Shown: positions 44,443 through 52,821, numbered from the stretch's first letter. The stretch: DNA of 64,000 bases from Tepidibacter sp. (GCF_025210165.1 NZ_JAOASI010000010.1:1-64000), one strand, 5' to 3'. The notes: generated by a model from the sequence alone, not told the origin. Translations and numbers: made by a program.

Positions 44443-45831
44443 ATGTTAGAACTTGAAAAATTTGATGAATATTTAGACGAGCTTTCTGATGTAATAAAAA
44501 AATATCAAAGAAATATATCCACTGGAAGGGTTGTACCAGAGACTTCAAGACAAGATATGGAGAAACTTTTATTTGAAACTCTTCCAATGGAAGGTTCTGA
44601 TGCAAAGAATATAATAAATGAGTTTAAGGAAAAGGTTATTCCGAATTCAACAAAAATTGGAAGCTCAAGATTTCTTTCATGGATAATAACGAGTCCTTCT
44701 CAGGCAGGTATCTTAGGAGAAATTGCAAATGTAGGAATAAGTCAGGCTCCATTTAATTTTAAAGCTGGTCCTGCAGCTACAGTAATAGAGGAAATGGTTA
44801 TAGGTTGGATGGGCGAGCTTTTTGGATATAAAAAAGAGTCAGGAGGAATACTTGTAAGCGGAGGAAGTGTTTCAACTCTTACTGCTCTTGGTGCTGCAAG
44901 AGAAGCATTTTTACCTGGAAGTACTGAAACAGGAATTCAAAATATTTCAAATCCACTTACTCTTTATACTTCTAAAAAAGCTCATTCTTCAATAGATAAA
45001 GCTGTAGGGGTTTTGGGCTTTGGAAAGAATATGCTTAGAAAAGTAGGTGTAGATGAGTTTTTTAAGATAGATATAGATAGTCTTGAAAAAGAAATAGAGA
45101 ATGACATTAAACAAGGATTAAGACCATTTTGTATAATAGCTCAGGCTGGAACATCTCTTTGTGGAGCAGTTGATGATATAGACTCTATTTCGGATATAGC
45201 TAAAAAATATGGAATGTGGCTTCATGTAGATGGAGCTTATGGTGGAGGAGCAATATTATCAAAAAAAGGGAAAGAAATTTTAAAAGGAATAGAAAAAGCA
45301 GATTCAATTTCTGTTGATCCTCATAAGTGGTTCTTTGTGCCGACAGAAGCTGGATGTGTACTTGTAAAGGATAAAAGACATTTATATAATGCATATAGTA
45401 CAGGGGTAGCTGAATTTGATGAAAATGCACCTATAAATTATTTGGATTACGGAATTCAGTCAACTAGAACGTCAAGAGCTATAAAGACATGGTTTGCTAT
45501 AAAGACTTATGGAATTAAGAAGCTCTCTCAGGTTGTAGATTTTAATATAGAAATAACAAATTATTTTGCCAATGAGATTGAAAAAATAGATGGAGTAAGA
45601 TTACTACATAAGCCACAAACGAGTGCTGTTTGCTTTTCTTTTGAGAAAGAAGCAACTATGAACCAAGCTTTTTTAATAGAAGTAGAAGAAGAATTTTTCT
45701 TATCTCCAGCAAACCTTATGGGAGAGAATTGTGTAAGAGCATGTTTTTCAAATTATAGGACAAGCAAGGAAGAGGTTAATCTGTTGTTGTGTAAAATAAG
45801 AAGTTTTGCTAAAAACAATTTAAAAATATGA
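44443..45831 (+). CDS. PLP-dependent group II amino acid decarboxylase
   Basis: 462 residues. The PLP lysine lies in SVDPHKWFFVPTEAG near 289, the HVDGAYGGGA motif near 238 holds the Asp that binds the PLP nitrogen, and AGTSLCGAVDDI is also typical. The family includes aromatic L-amino acid, tyrosine, tryptophan and glutamate decarboxylases. The alignment by eye looks closer to the aromatic group, but the substrate cannot be fixed. Gut Clostridia use such enzymes to make tryptamine or phenethylamine. It is a single gene with AGAGGTG ahead of ATG and is flanked by a terminator and a palindromic element. Confidence 0.87.
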   Translation: MLELEKFDEYLDELSDVIKKYQRNISTGRVVPETSRQDMEKLLFETLPMEGSDAKNIINEFKEKVIPNSTKIGSSRFLSWIITSPSQAGILGEIANVGISQAPFNFKAGPAATVIEEMVIGWMGELFGYKKESGGILVSGGSVSTLTALGAAREAFLPGSTETGIQNISNPLTLYTSKKAHSSIDKAVGVLGFGKNMLRKVGVDEFFKIDIDSLEKEIENDIKQGLRPFCIIAQAGTSLCGAVDDIDSISDIAKKYGMWLHVDGAYGGGAILSKKGKEILKGIEKADSISVDPHKWFFVPTEAGCVLVKDKRHLYNAYSTGVAEFDENAPINYLDYGIQSTRTSRAIKTWFAIKTYGIKKLSQVVDFNIEITNYFANEIEKIDGVRLLHKPQTSAVCFSFEKEATMNQAFLIEVEEEFFLSPANLMGENCVRACFSNYRTSKEEVNLLLCKIRSFAKNNLKI

Positions 45832-45846
45832 TTTGTGCTTAGGCTC

Positions 45847-46046
45847 AAAATAATACACATTAAAATAACGCTACTTCGTCAATGTTTTAATAAAACTACA
45901 GATTTTGCCTTATAAAATATCCTAAAAGTTCTAAACTCCCTACGGTCAGACAACGAACTTTCTTAACGGATATTTTAACAGCATAATCTAAGTTTTATGG
46001 TAAAACGTTAACCAAAAGTATCTAACATTATAATGTGCATTATTTT
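45847..46046. repeat. Second long imperfect palindrome, ~200 bp
   Basis: The ends, AAAATAATACACATTA and TAATGTGCATTATTTT, are near-perfect inverted repeats. Further inside, GTTTTA..ATAAAACT pairs with AGTTTTAT..TAAAACG, and ATAAAATATCC with GGATATTTTA. The centre holds CTCCCTACGG. No ORF is present. It looks like a MITE or a transcribed hairpin of a family different from that at 17041. Confidence 0.65.
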
Positions 46047-46108
46047 TATATTTAATTTATGAGTAGATGAAACAATCTAAAGAAAAATAACAATTAAGGA
46101 GAAAATAT

Positions 46109-47596
46109 ATGGGACTGTTAAATAAAAATATAAAAGAGGAGTGCAGGCTGGTTAATAAGATAAAAGCATACATTCCTAATATTGGAGATTTATTAAATCA
46201 AGTTACTGATGATATAAAAATAAATGAATTAGAAAGTCTTATTGGGAAAAAGGTACCTGAAGATTTTAGAAGGCTTTATTTAGAACACAATGGTGAGGGA
46301 AATATGATTTTTGGAGTAATGGCAGGCTTTAGGTGGATGAACATAGAGTTAGTTATAAACGAATGGAAATCACTTCAAGAATCAGCCTATGATATTATAG
46401 GAGATAAAGATGGATTAATTAAGGAAGGAACGTTTAAAAAAGGTTGGATACCTTTTGCAGAAGATTGTGGAGGATCATTCTTGGTAATGGATTTAGAGCC
46501 AGGAATAAAAGGGACATATGGACAAATTATTACAATAGATCATAATTCATCAATTTCTTATGTTATTTCTGAGAGTATTGAAATGTTCTTTGAATTTATT
46601 GAGAAGAGTTTTAAAAATGGAGATTTGAATACTTGGCAAGATGAAGATGGTAGAGAAATAGAGTGGAAGCAAGGACATCTTTTTGATTACGTAATAGCTT
46701 TAACAGGTACAAAAATAGATAAAGGTACTTTTTTAATTAATGGATTTTGGGAAGAATATTTTAAAGATGAGGTTGTTAATGGGACTATTTCTACTGAAGT
46801 ATTATCAAAAAGGAGAATGATATTTATAAAGGCTGATATGGCTAAAAAATTTGGAGTAATATCATTAGATATTTTAAAGAATATGATTAACCTTAAGGAA
46901 CTGATTATCCATGCTGATGATATAAGTAGTTTTGAACCTATTAAAGAAATACCATCTTTGGCAAAACTTATAATTGGTAGTAAATCTTTTAAAGAGTCTG
47001 ATTTAAAATATATATATAATGTAAAAGAGTTAACCTTAGTAAAACTTAAGTTAAATGATATACGTATATTACAAGATATAAAAACTCTAAAATATTTGAG
47101 ATTATATAAAATAGCTAAACTTAATACTATCTCTATAGGATATTTGAAAAATTTAACAAAATTGAGTCTGGAAGATATGGAAGTTGGCGATTTATCGTAC
47201 ATTTCAGCCCTTAATAAATTGACAAACTTGGAATTAAAAAAAGTAAGTATACCAAATTTAGAATTTTTACAAGATTTAAAAAATATAACTACCCTCAATA
47301 CTGATACAAAGGCAGATGATGAATCTAGTATAGGAATTTTTGAAGGTATGCAGAAATTAAAGGAATTGATTTACCCAATTGGAGATATGAAAATTATAAA
47401 AAATTGTATAAATCTAAAAAGCATTGGAGTTGATGCAGTAAAACTTGAAAATTTACAATGTATAAATGATTTAAATATAAATAATATAACTATCTTTAAT
47501 GCAAAATCAGAAGAAAATGCAAAATCTATAGTAGCTGAATTTGAAAAGTATTGTAAACTTCAATCATATGGCTGGAAACAAACCTGGGAATCTTAA
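46109..47596 (+). CDS. SUKH (SMI1/KNR4) protein with leucine-rich repeats
   Basis: 495 residues. The N-terminal 175 form a SMI1/KNR4 domain: IGKKVPEDFRRLYLEHNGEG, then FAEDCGGSFLVMDLEP and TYGQIITIDHN. From about 245 there are roughly eight irregular leucine-rich units (for example LKNMINLKELIIH, LKNLTKLSLEDM). SUKH proteins are typical immunity proteins against polymorphic toxins; LRR fusions widen binding. No toxin gene is adjacent, so the role is uncertain. AAGGAGAA site before ATG. Confidence 0.8.
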   Translation: MGLLNKNIKEECRLVNKIKAYIPNIGDLLNQVTDDIKINELESLIGKKVPEDFRRLYLEHNGEGNMIFGVMAGFRWMNIELVINEWKSLQESAYDIIGDKDGLIKEGTFKKGWIPFAEDCGGSFLVMDLEPGIKGTYGQIITIDHNSSISYVISESIEMFFEFIEKSFKNGDLNTWQDEDGREIEWKQGHLFDYVIALTGTKIDKGTFLINGFWEEYFKDEVVNGTISTEVLSKRRMIFIKADMAKKFGVISLDILKNMINLKELIIHADDISSFEPIKEIPSLAKLIIGSKSFKESDLKYIYNVKELTLVKLKLNDIRILQDIKTLKYLRLYKIAKLNTISIGYLKNLTKLSLEDMEVGDLSYISALNKLTNLELKKVSIPNLEFLQDLKNITTLNTDTKADDESSIGIFEGMQKLKELIYPIGDMKIIKNCINLKSIGVDAVKLENLQCINDLNINNITIFNAKSEENAKSIVAEFEKYCKLQSYGWKQTWES

Positions 47597-47758
47597 TATC
47601 TTAAATTAAATCTATTTTTAATTTTTATAAAAAATAAAATTAATATTTGAAGTTGAAAAAAGAATAAATATATTGTGTTCATAGAGAGTTTGCATTATGC
47701 GCAAATAAAGGACAGATAAGTAAGTTGAAACAATGAGTATAGAAGGGGTTATAAAAGT

Positions 47759-48403
47759 ATGCAAAAACAATTAAAACCAATGACTTTAAAACAAGATATT
47801 GAATTTATTAGAAAACATCTTGATAATTATTTTATTAAGATACCAAAAGAATACTTAAAATTAGAAGCAAAGATATATTCTAATTTATCAGAAGAAGATG
47901 GGGGAGTACCCGCTGAAATGATGCTTGGAGAAGTTGATAATGAGGGATATGTTTGCTGGAGCATGATTCCATCTAATATTACAGAGAATGATATTAATTA
48001 TTTAGAAAAAGAATATTTTATAAAATTACCTAAATTATTTAAAGCATATTTAATGGGATATTGTTTTTTAATGGGTGAGTTTAATAATGGTTCCTTTGGA
48101 GTTACTCTACCAGAGATTCCTTTTGACAATCCATTGATGAATATTGAAAGTAATCTTTTTACCTGGAGATTATTAATAGGGGCAGGATATATTCCATTTG
48201 GAGAGTATGAAGGTGGCTATGGACCAATATGTTTTGATATAACACAAAAAAATGAGGATGAAGATTATGCAATAGTGTGGTTCAATCACGAAAATCTTTT
48301 CAATTTAGACTATGATCAATGGAAAGATAGAAGTGATTTAGAGCAGTATTCTAATAAATTATATGATTCTTTCAGAGAGCTTATAATTGATCTTTTAACA
48401 TAA
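47759..48403 (+). CDS. Second SUKH-like protein
   Basis: 214 residues. ITENDINYLEKEYFIKLPKLFKAYLMGYCF and IPFGEYEGGYGPICFDI match the SUKH fold pattern (start of the domain and the acidic G-rich loop), so this is probably another immunity-type protein. It is weakly similar to the neighbour and lacks leucine-rich repeats. The ribosome site is weak (AAGGGGTT). 162 bases separate it from the LRR gene. Confidence 0.65.
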   Translation: MQKQLKPMTLKQDIEFIRKHLDNYFIKIPKEYLKLEAKIYSNLSEEDGGVPAEMMLGEVDNEGYVCWSMIPSNITENDINYLEKEYFIKLPKLFKAYLMGYCFLMGEFNNGSFGVTLPEIPFDNPLMNIESNLFTWRLLIGAGYIPFGEYEGGYGPICFDITQKNEDEDYAIVWFNHENLFNLDYDQWKDRSDLEQYSNKLYDSFRELIIDLLT

Positions 48404-48452
48404 GTCATAAAAAAACAAACTAGAACATTATTAAAGTAAAGGTAGGAATTTG

Positions 48453-49367
48453 ATGATAATTAAAGCTAGATTATTTATTTTATTTTTCTCAATATGCATG
48501 ATACTTTCTGCTTGTGTAGAGGGATATAATGAAAGTAAAAACATAAATACTACTGATTTAGAAATAGAAATTGATTCTTCTAAATCAGATAAAGAGGTTG
48601 TTAATCTTTCATTAAAAAATGTGAAGTTTAATTTAAATGAGTTAATTGATATTAAAGAATTAAATAAATTAGATTCAGAAGAACTAGCAATTTTAAGAAA
48701 TTCAATCTATGCAAAGGATGGATATATATTTTCTACAAAAGAATATAGTGAATATTTCTCACAGTTTTTATGGTATAAACCATTAAATAAAGATGTTAGA
48801 GATAAATTAAATGATATTGACAAAAAAAATATCGAAAATATAACTAATTTAGAAAAACAAAGAGTATCAATAAAAAATTCTAAAGACAATAAAAATTATA
48901 GCGATGGTGGGGAAGTTAATATTTCACTTGATAAAAATACACAAAAGAAAATATTACATATTTCTAAAGAAGAATTAGAAATTGAGGGAGGGAACTTTCC
49001 TACAAGAATTGTTCTTAAAGTAAAAAACAGTGAAGTAGTTTTTGATAGTCATTGGAATGATGGCTTATATGTTTGTGTAACTGATTTTGACAATCAAGAT
49101 GAAGATTTAGATGTTTACATAACAGAAACAGGTACAGATATTCAAGCGACTACATATATTTATAAATTTGATGGAAAAAAACTATATAAATATACACAGT
49201 TTGATAATTTTGGTGGAGACTTTTTATATGATGAAAAAGGGAATATATACTATTGGTTTGATGAAGGTGAAAAATGGGAGTTTAATAAATGCTTTAATTA
49301 TAGAACTAGAAAGTCAAGTGATATAACAGATGAAAATTTAAAAATGAGATTGGATAAATCAAAATAA
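48453..49367 (+). CDS. YARHG-domain lipoprotein
   Basis: About 304 residues from ATG 48453 (a TTG directly before is an alternative), site GGTAGGA. Lipobox LSAC near residue 20. A YARHG domain at 70-125 is clear: AILRNSIYAKDGYIFSTKEYSEYF and LWYKPL. YARHG proteins are extracellular and sometimes linked to cell-wall binding. The remaining 170 residues are beta-rich and unrecognised. It may be co-transcribed with the following small membrane gene. Confidence 0.75.
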   Translation: MIIKARLFILFFSICMILSACVEGYNESKNINTTDLEIEIDSSKSDKEVVNLSLKNVKFNLNELIDIKELNKLDSEELAILRNSIYAKDGYIFSTKEYSEYFSQFLWYKPLNKDVRDKLNDIDKKNIENITNLEKQRVSIKNSKDNKNYSDGGEVNISLDKNTQKKILHISKEELEIEGGNFPTRIVLKVKNSEVVFDSHWNDGLYVCVTDFDNQDEDLDVYITETGTDIQATTYIYKFDGKKLYKYTQFDNFGGDFLYDEKGNIYYWFDEGEKWEFNKCFNYRTRKSSDITDENLKMRLDKSK

Positions 49368-49383
49368 TTAAAGGAGCTTTATT

Positions 49384-49680
49384 ATGAAAATAAAAATATT
49401 ATCCATATTTTTTTTACTACTAATTCCATTTTCTTTAATAATTGGTTTTGAATTTTCTAATGGGTTTGTTTTAGGAGCGTATATTCTAACAAGTTTACAA
49501 ATGCCTATATATTCTAATGTAAACACAGGATGGTATTTTCCAGGGATAATTGGTATGACAATTTTATCTATTGGGTGGATTGGATCAAGAAAGTTATTAA
49601 AAGGTAGACACCCTAGATTAGTTGAGAATATTTTTTGGTTTGTATTCGGTTTTATATTTTTACTTAAAGCAATAGGTTGA
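49384..49680 (+). CDS. Small unknown membrane protein
   Basis: 98 residues with three hydrophobic segments (about 5-22, 25-45, 52-70 and possibly 80-95). It starts 16 bases after the YARHG gene with AAAGGAG. I know no family for it. The spacing suggests that it is made with the lipoprotein. Confidence 0.6.
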   Translation: MKIKILSIFFLLLIPFSLIIGFEFSNGFVLGAYILTSLQMPIYSNVNTGWYFPGIIGMTILSIGWIGSRKLLKGRHPRLVENIFWFVFGFIFLLKAIG

Positions 49681-49904
49681 TTTATAAAGAAATAATAATT
49701 TGAAAATATGATTTGTGATATTTAAGTACAACAATTTAGGAATAGTATATGCATAATTGGAAGTTTGAAAAAATAAAGGAAGAAGAATTTTATAAATGAA
49801 ATAGTGATAATGAGAAATTATATAATTTAGGTGGAAAAAAGAAGTTATTTTATTGAGATTATGAAATAAAGGATTAACTAGATATATGTATTTAGTTTTG
49901 AATA

Positions 49905-49938
49905 CAAAAAACTGACAACTTATAGATGTCAGTTTTTA
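49905..49938. terminator. Bidirectional terminator
   Basis: AAAAAACTGACA (49906-49917) with TGTCAGTTTTTA (49927-49938). It ends the minus-strand cluster and the plus-strand unit. Confidence 0.88.
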
Positions 49939-50469
49939 TAATTCATTAATTCGGATAGAAGAGTCACAGAAATTTTTTAAAGTTATAGACTGATGAATAT
50001 TTTTTCCTGGTAAAACTTTTATGTTTGGAACTTTAGCATATAGAACATTATCAAGGTATACATGTAAAGTATAATATCCAGGTGGTAGATCTTTTATTAC
50101 AAAACTTCCTGTATCATCTGATTTAGTTTTACAAACTGGAAATCCGCCGTCACTTCCAAAATATAATAGGATTTTTGCATTAGAAACAAACTTTTTAGTT
50201 TTTTCTAAGTAGGTATATCCTAAGATTTTTCCAGTATAATTATTATAACTATCTGTAACAATTTGAACATTTTGGAAATTTAACTGTGAAGGGTTGATAT
50301 CAACATTTTGGTGTTGATCAAGGTCTTGAGCATTTTGCTGACTACTTGATTGATCTTGAATCTTTTGGTTGTTTTCTTTTTTTAGTATTTTTTTTTCTGA
50401 TTCTTCATTTCTATATAAACTAAGTTTATTCATAGAATTATTTGTATCGTCATGTACAGTATCCTTCAT
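49936..50469 (-). CDS. Cna-B/carboxypeptidase-regulatory-like domain protein
   Basis: 177 residues. The first 70 are polar, rich in Gln, Asn and Ser, and probably disordered. Residues 80-165 form a beta-sandwich of the Cna-B / carboxypeptidase regulatory type (GKILGYTYLEK, TKSDDTGSFVIKDLPPGYYTLHVYLD). There is no signal peptide, which would fit a spore-coat or other surface protein assembled from the mother cell, but that is inference. It is the third gene of a minus-strand cluster with two alanine-alternating proteins. AGGAGGT precedes the ATG. Confidence 0.7.
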   Translation of the reverse strand: MKDTVHDDTNNSMNKLSLYRNEESEKKILKKENNQKIQDQSSSQQNAQDLDQHQNVDINPSQLNFQNVQIVTDSYNNYTGKILGYTYLEKTKKFVSNAKILLYFGSDGGFPVCKTKSDDTGSFVIKDLPPGYYTLHVYLDNVLYAKVPNIKVLPGKNIHQSITLKNFCDSSIRINEL

Positions 50470-50491
50470 AAGCTGTACCTCCTATAATTTC

Positions 50492-50521
50492 AAAATAGTG
50501 GGGAAAAATCCCCACTATTTT
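50492..50521 (-). promoter_or_regulatory. Hairpin in the leader of the Cna-B-like gene
   Basis: A 12-bp perfect stem, AAAATAGTGGGG with CCCCACTATTTT. It lies between the two minus-strand genes, close to the ribosome site. It may end transcription of the upstream gene (only TTTT follows) or stabilise the mRNA; G/C-rich hairpins occupy the same place before both neighbouring paralogs. Confidence 0.65.
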
Positions 50522-50538
50522 ATTTGAATATACTGTTT

Positions 50539-50994
50539 TTATTTAATATCTAAATATTTTTTTAAAGCTTTAGCAAAAGCAAAGGCGAAAGCATCGGCAT
50601 AAGCTTTTGCGTAAGCATCGGCATCCGAATAAGCAGAAGCTTTATTCTTAGCGTAAGCATCAGCATCAGCGTAAGCTTTGTTTTTAGCATAAGAATCAGC
50701 ATCAGCATATGCTTTATTCTTAGCGTAAGCATCAGAATCAGCATCAGAATCAGAGTCAGAATCTGCATCAGCTTTTTGAGCTTGATATTGTTTTTGAGCA
50801 AGATTATTATAGTTTAATTGTTTATTATATTGAGTTTGCTTGTGTAAATCCTTTTCAACTTCAACCTCAACTTCTTTTTCAAGTTCTTTCTCAAATTCCT
50901 TTTCAAATTCATCATCAAGAATTATATTTTTATTTTTTGCATCAGCTTTAGCCTTAGCTTTAGCTTTTGCATCTATTAAATCTTTTTCGTACAT
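50539..50994 (-). CDS. Low-complexity alternating-alanine protein, copy 1
   Basis: 151 residues; the start is the ATG at 50994, since GGGGGA lies just before it and overlaps the earlier in-frame ATG at 51009. The N-terminal 25 residues are Ala/Lys/Asp, then an acidic coiled segment (EFEKEFEKELEKEVEVEVEKD) and a Gln/Asn/Tyr part. Residues 75-140 consist of AYADADAYAKNK-like units in which Ala occupies almost every second position and Tyr, Asp or Lys the others. The end is AFAFAFAKALKKYLDIK. Strict alternation suits a beta-strand with one small face, as in silk-like or amyloid fibres. No signal peptide. I do not recognise the family. Confidence 0.75.
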   Translation of the reverse strand: MYEKDLIDAKAKAKAKADAKNKNIILDDEFEKEFEKELEKEVEVEVEKDLHKQTQYNKQLNYNNLAQKQYQAQKADADSDSDSDADSDAYAKNKAYADADSYAKNKAYADADAYAKNKASAYSDADAYAKAYADAFAFAFAKALKKYLDIK

Positions 50995-51041
50995 ATTAAA
51001 TTCCCCCATTTATTTTAATTTATTTTGATTTTACTATTTTT

Positions 51042-51103
51042 CAGGGGGAGGCGATTTCCCCCTGGTATATATTACTTATTTGTTATATAAAGTGTTACAT
51101 TAC
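51042..51103 (-). promoter_or_regulatory. Shared 5' module A: hairpin and AATGTAACA box
   Basis: Reading the minus strand, the box AATGTAACACTTTATATAAC lies upstream of AACAAATAAGTAATATATACC and then of a hairpin CAGGGGGA/TCCCCCTG (51042-51064). The same order precedes the other paralog (module B) and the relic (module C). It is probably the promoter plus a 5' UTR hairpin of the 50994 gene. The sigma factor is not clear. Confidence 0.6.
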
Positions 51104-51108
51104 GAAAT

Positions 51109-51552
51109 TTATTTGATGTCGAGATATTTCTTTAGAGCTTCAGCAAAAGCAAAGGCGAAAGCATCGGCATAAGCTTTTGCGTAAGCATCAGCATCTGAAT
51201 AAGCAGAAGCTTTATTCTTAGCGTAAGCGTCAGCATCAGAATAAGCTTTATTTTTAGCATATGCATCAGAATAAGCATATGCTTTATTTTTAGCGTATGC
51301 ATAAGCGTCAGAGTCAGAGTCAGAATCAGAATCTGCATCAGCTTTTTGAGCTTGATATTGCTTTTGAGCAATGTTATTATAGTTTAATTGTTTATTATAT
51401 TGAGTTTGCTTGTGTAAGTCTTTTTCAAGTTCAACTTCAATTTCTTTTTCGATTTCTTTTTCAAATTCCTTTTCGAATTCAGCATCAACAATGATATTTT
51501 TATTTTTTGCATCAGCTTTAGCTTTTGCATCTATTAAATCTTTTTCGTACAT
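51109..51552 (-). CDS. Low-complexity alternating-alanine protein, copy 2
   Basis: 147 residues, a close paralog of copy 1; the start is ATG 51552 after GGGGGGA. The same domain order holds: Ala/Lys/Asp start, acidic coiled segment, Gln/Asn/Tyr part and AYAKNKAYAYSDAYAKNK units, then the same AFAFAFAEALKKYLDIK end. Differences are concentrated in the number and order of the repeats, as expected for slippage in GCATCA/GCGTAA-like codon repeats. Tandem duplication with a shared promoter module suggests a structural protein made in large amounts. Confidence 0.75.
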   Translation of the reverse strand: MYEKDLIDAKAKADAKNKNIIVDAEFEKEFEKEIEKEIEVELEKDLHKQTQYNKQLNYNNIAQKQYQAQKADADSDSDSDSDAYAYAKNKAYAYSDAYAKNKAYSDADAYAKNKASAYSDADAYAKAYADAFAFAFAEALKKYLDIK

Positions 51553-51589
51553 ATTAAATCCCCCCATTTGATTTAAGTGTATTAATTTT

Positions 51590-51650
51590 TAGGAGATATT
51601 TTTTCTCCTGATACATATTATTTATTTGTTATAAAAATGTTACATTTTGT
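51590..51650 (-). promoter_or_regulatory. Shared 5' module B
   Basis: The same box as module A (AATGTAACATTTTTATAAC, AACAAATAAATAATATGTATC) followed by a shorter hairpin, AGGAGA/TCTCCT (51591-51608). The stem sequence differs from that of A but pairing is kept. Confidence 0.6.
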
Positions 51651-51755
51651 TTTGTTTGTATTTTTTTTGAAAAATAATGTTGCTAACAATCGACTAAGCT
51701 AAAAAATTGTATATTGAAATTCTAGTTTTTGATTCCGTTAAATTTGATTAAGGTA

Positions 51756-51850
51756 TATATTAAATTTCCCCAAAGTTTATATTGATTAGAGGATGTATTT
51801 TTCCCCCGCTATATACTATTTACTTATTATAAAAATGTTACATTCTTCAA
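51756..51850 (-). pseudogene. Relic of a third alternating-alanine gene (module C)
   Basis: A third AATGTAACATTTTTATAAT box (about 51823-51846) is followed on the minus strand by GGGGAAATTTAATATA at 51756-51771. This is the ribosome site and start region of the two paralogs with the ATG changed to ATA. The stretch beyond (51660-51755) no longer encodes the repeat protein and nothing else was recognised in it. Confidence 0.6.
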
Positions 51851-51868
51851 TTGGATTAGTTTTTAATC

Positions 51869-51956
51869 AGCTATCTTACCCATATTAGTTATAAGATCAA
51901 TTATAGTTTTGTTTATAGTAGGAGATTCTAGTAAAAGACCCTTAGACATATTTATT
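51869..51956 (-). pseudogene. Fragment of an FprA-type flavodiiron gene
   Basis: The stretch matches 55549-55671 inside the complete fprA gene on the same strand (CAGCTAT.TTACCCATATTAG, ATCAATTATAG, then TTTTGTTTATAGTAGGAGA and TAGTAAAAGACCCTTAGACA). About 35 bases between the two blocks are missing. It is a decayed duplicate. The remaining part of the gap to 52190 holds no recognised feature. Confidence 0.75.
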
Positions 51957-52190
51957 GAGCCTTTTAATTTGTTTATTGATTATAGTAATGTATATTTGCA
52001 TTTTCCAAAGAACTCATTTATGATATAACCATATTCTTTTCCTTTGTTTTACATGTTTTTTCGCAATTAACATTAAAACATATTTGAAAAAAATTTTTCT
52101 ATATTTATTTATAAAATTGTCTTATTATTTATTTTAATATGCCTAAAGTGTAAATCAATAAGATATATTTAGTTTCTAAGAGGTGACTAT

Positions 52191-52760
52191 ATGTTTAAAA
52201 AATGGATTGCTATTGTAGGAAGTGCTAGAAATGGGAAAAATACAGAATTAATAACTGATTATATTATAAAAGCTCTTAAGCAAAAAGAAATTTATGTTGA
52301 AAAATACATTCTTGGTGCTGAGAATATATCAACTTGTTCTGGATGTGAGTATTGTATAAAAACAGGCGAATGCAATATAAATGATGGTGTATCAAAAATA
52401 ATAGAAAATATGAAATCAGCTGATGGATATATACTAGCTTCTCCGTCTTATAATTACAATATGACGGCTCAAATGAAGGCTTTACTTGATAGAACATTTT
52501 GTCTTAACGATTATAGTGATGGAAAATGGAAAAGTAGACTGTCATCAAATAAAAAAGCTATAGTTGTAGGTACTTGTAAAGGTAAGAGCAAAGAATGTAT
52601 GGGATATACTGTTGAAGGGATGAAAAAGGGCATGCTAGAACTGGATATAAATGTAGTTGATGAAATAGAGTATTACAATACAAAATATATGCCTGTTGAA
52701 ATGAATGAAGGTATAGAGGAAAGGATATTAGACAGAATTAAAAATAATAGAAAAATATGA
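52191..52760 (+). CDS. Iron-sulfur flavoprotein / NAD(P)H-dependent FMN reductase
   Basis: 189 residues, flavodoxin-like. IAIVGSARNGKNTELITDYI is the FMN phosphate loop. STCSGCEYCIKTGECNINDG carries the compact Cys motif of iron-sulfur flavoproteins, and ASPSYNYNMTAQMKALLDR the second FMN loop. It probably transfers electrons in the cytoplasm. GAGGTG site before ATG. It is similar in plan to the second domain of the fused protein at 33572-34942. Confidence 0.85.
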   Translation: MFKKWIAIVGSARNGKNTELITDYIIKALKQKEIYVEKYILGAENISTCSGCEYCIKTGECNINDGVSKIIENMKSADGYILASPSYNYNMTAQMKALLDRTFCLNDYSDGKWKSRLSSNKKAIVVGTCKGKSKECMGYTVEGMKKGMLELDINVVDEIEYYNTKYMPVEMNEGIEERILDRIKNNRKI

Positions 52761-52821
52761 TTGGATGAGTGAAAATATAACAATTTCAAGTTCAAAATTC
52801 TAAACAGGGGAGAATATAAAA

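Noticed and set aside
45847-46046. Complete insertion sequence
   Set aside because: No transposase ORF and the inverted repeats extend through the whole element.
50562-51494. Minus- and plus-strand Leu- or Ser-rich ORFs over the alternating-alanine genes, or a CRISPR-like array
   Set aside because: These are frame shadows of codon repeats; the repeats are triplet-based with no uniform spacers, so not CRISPR.
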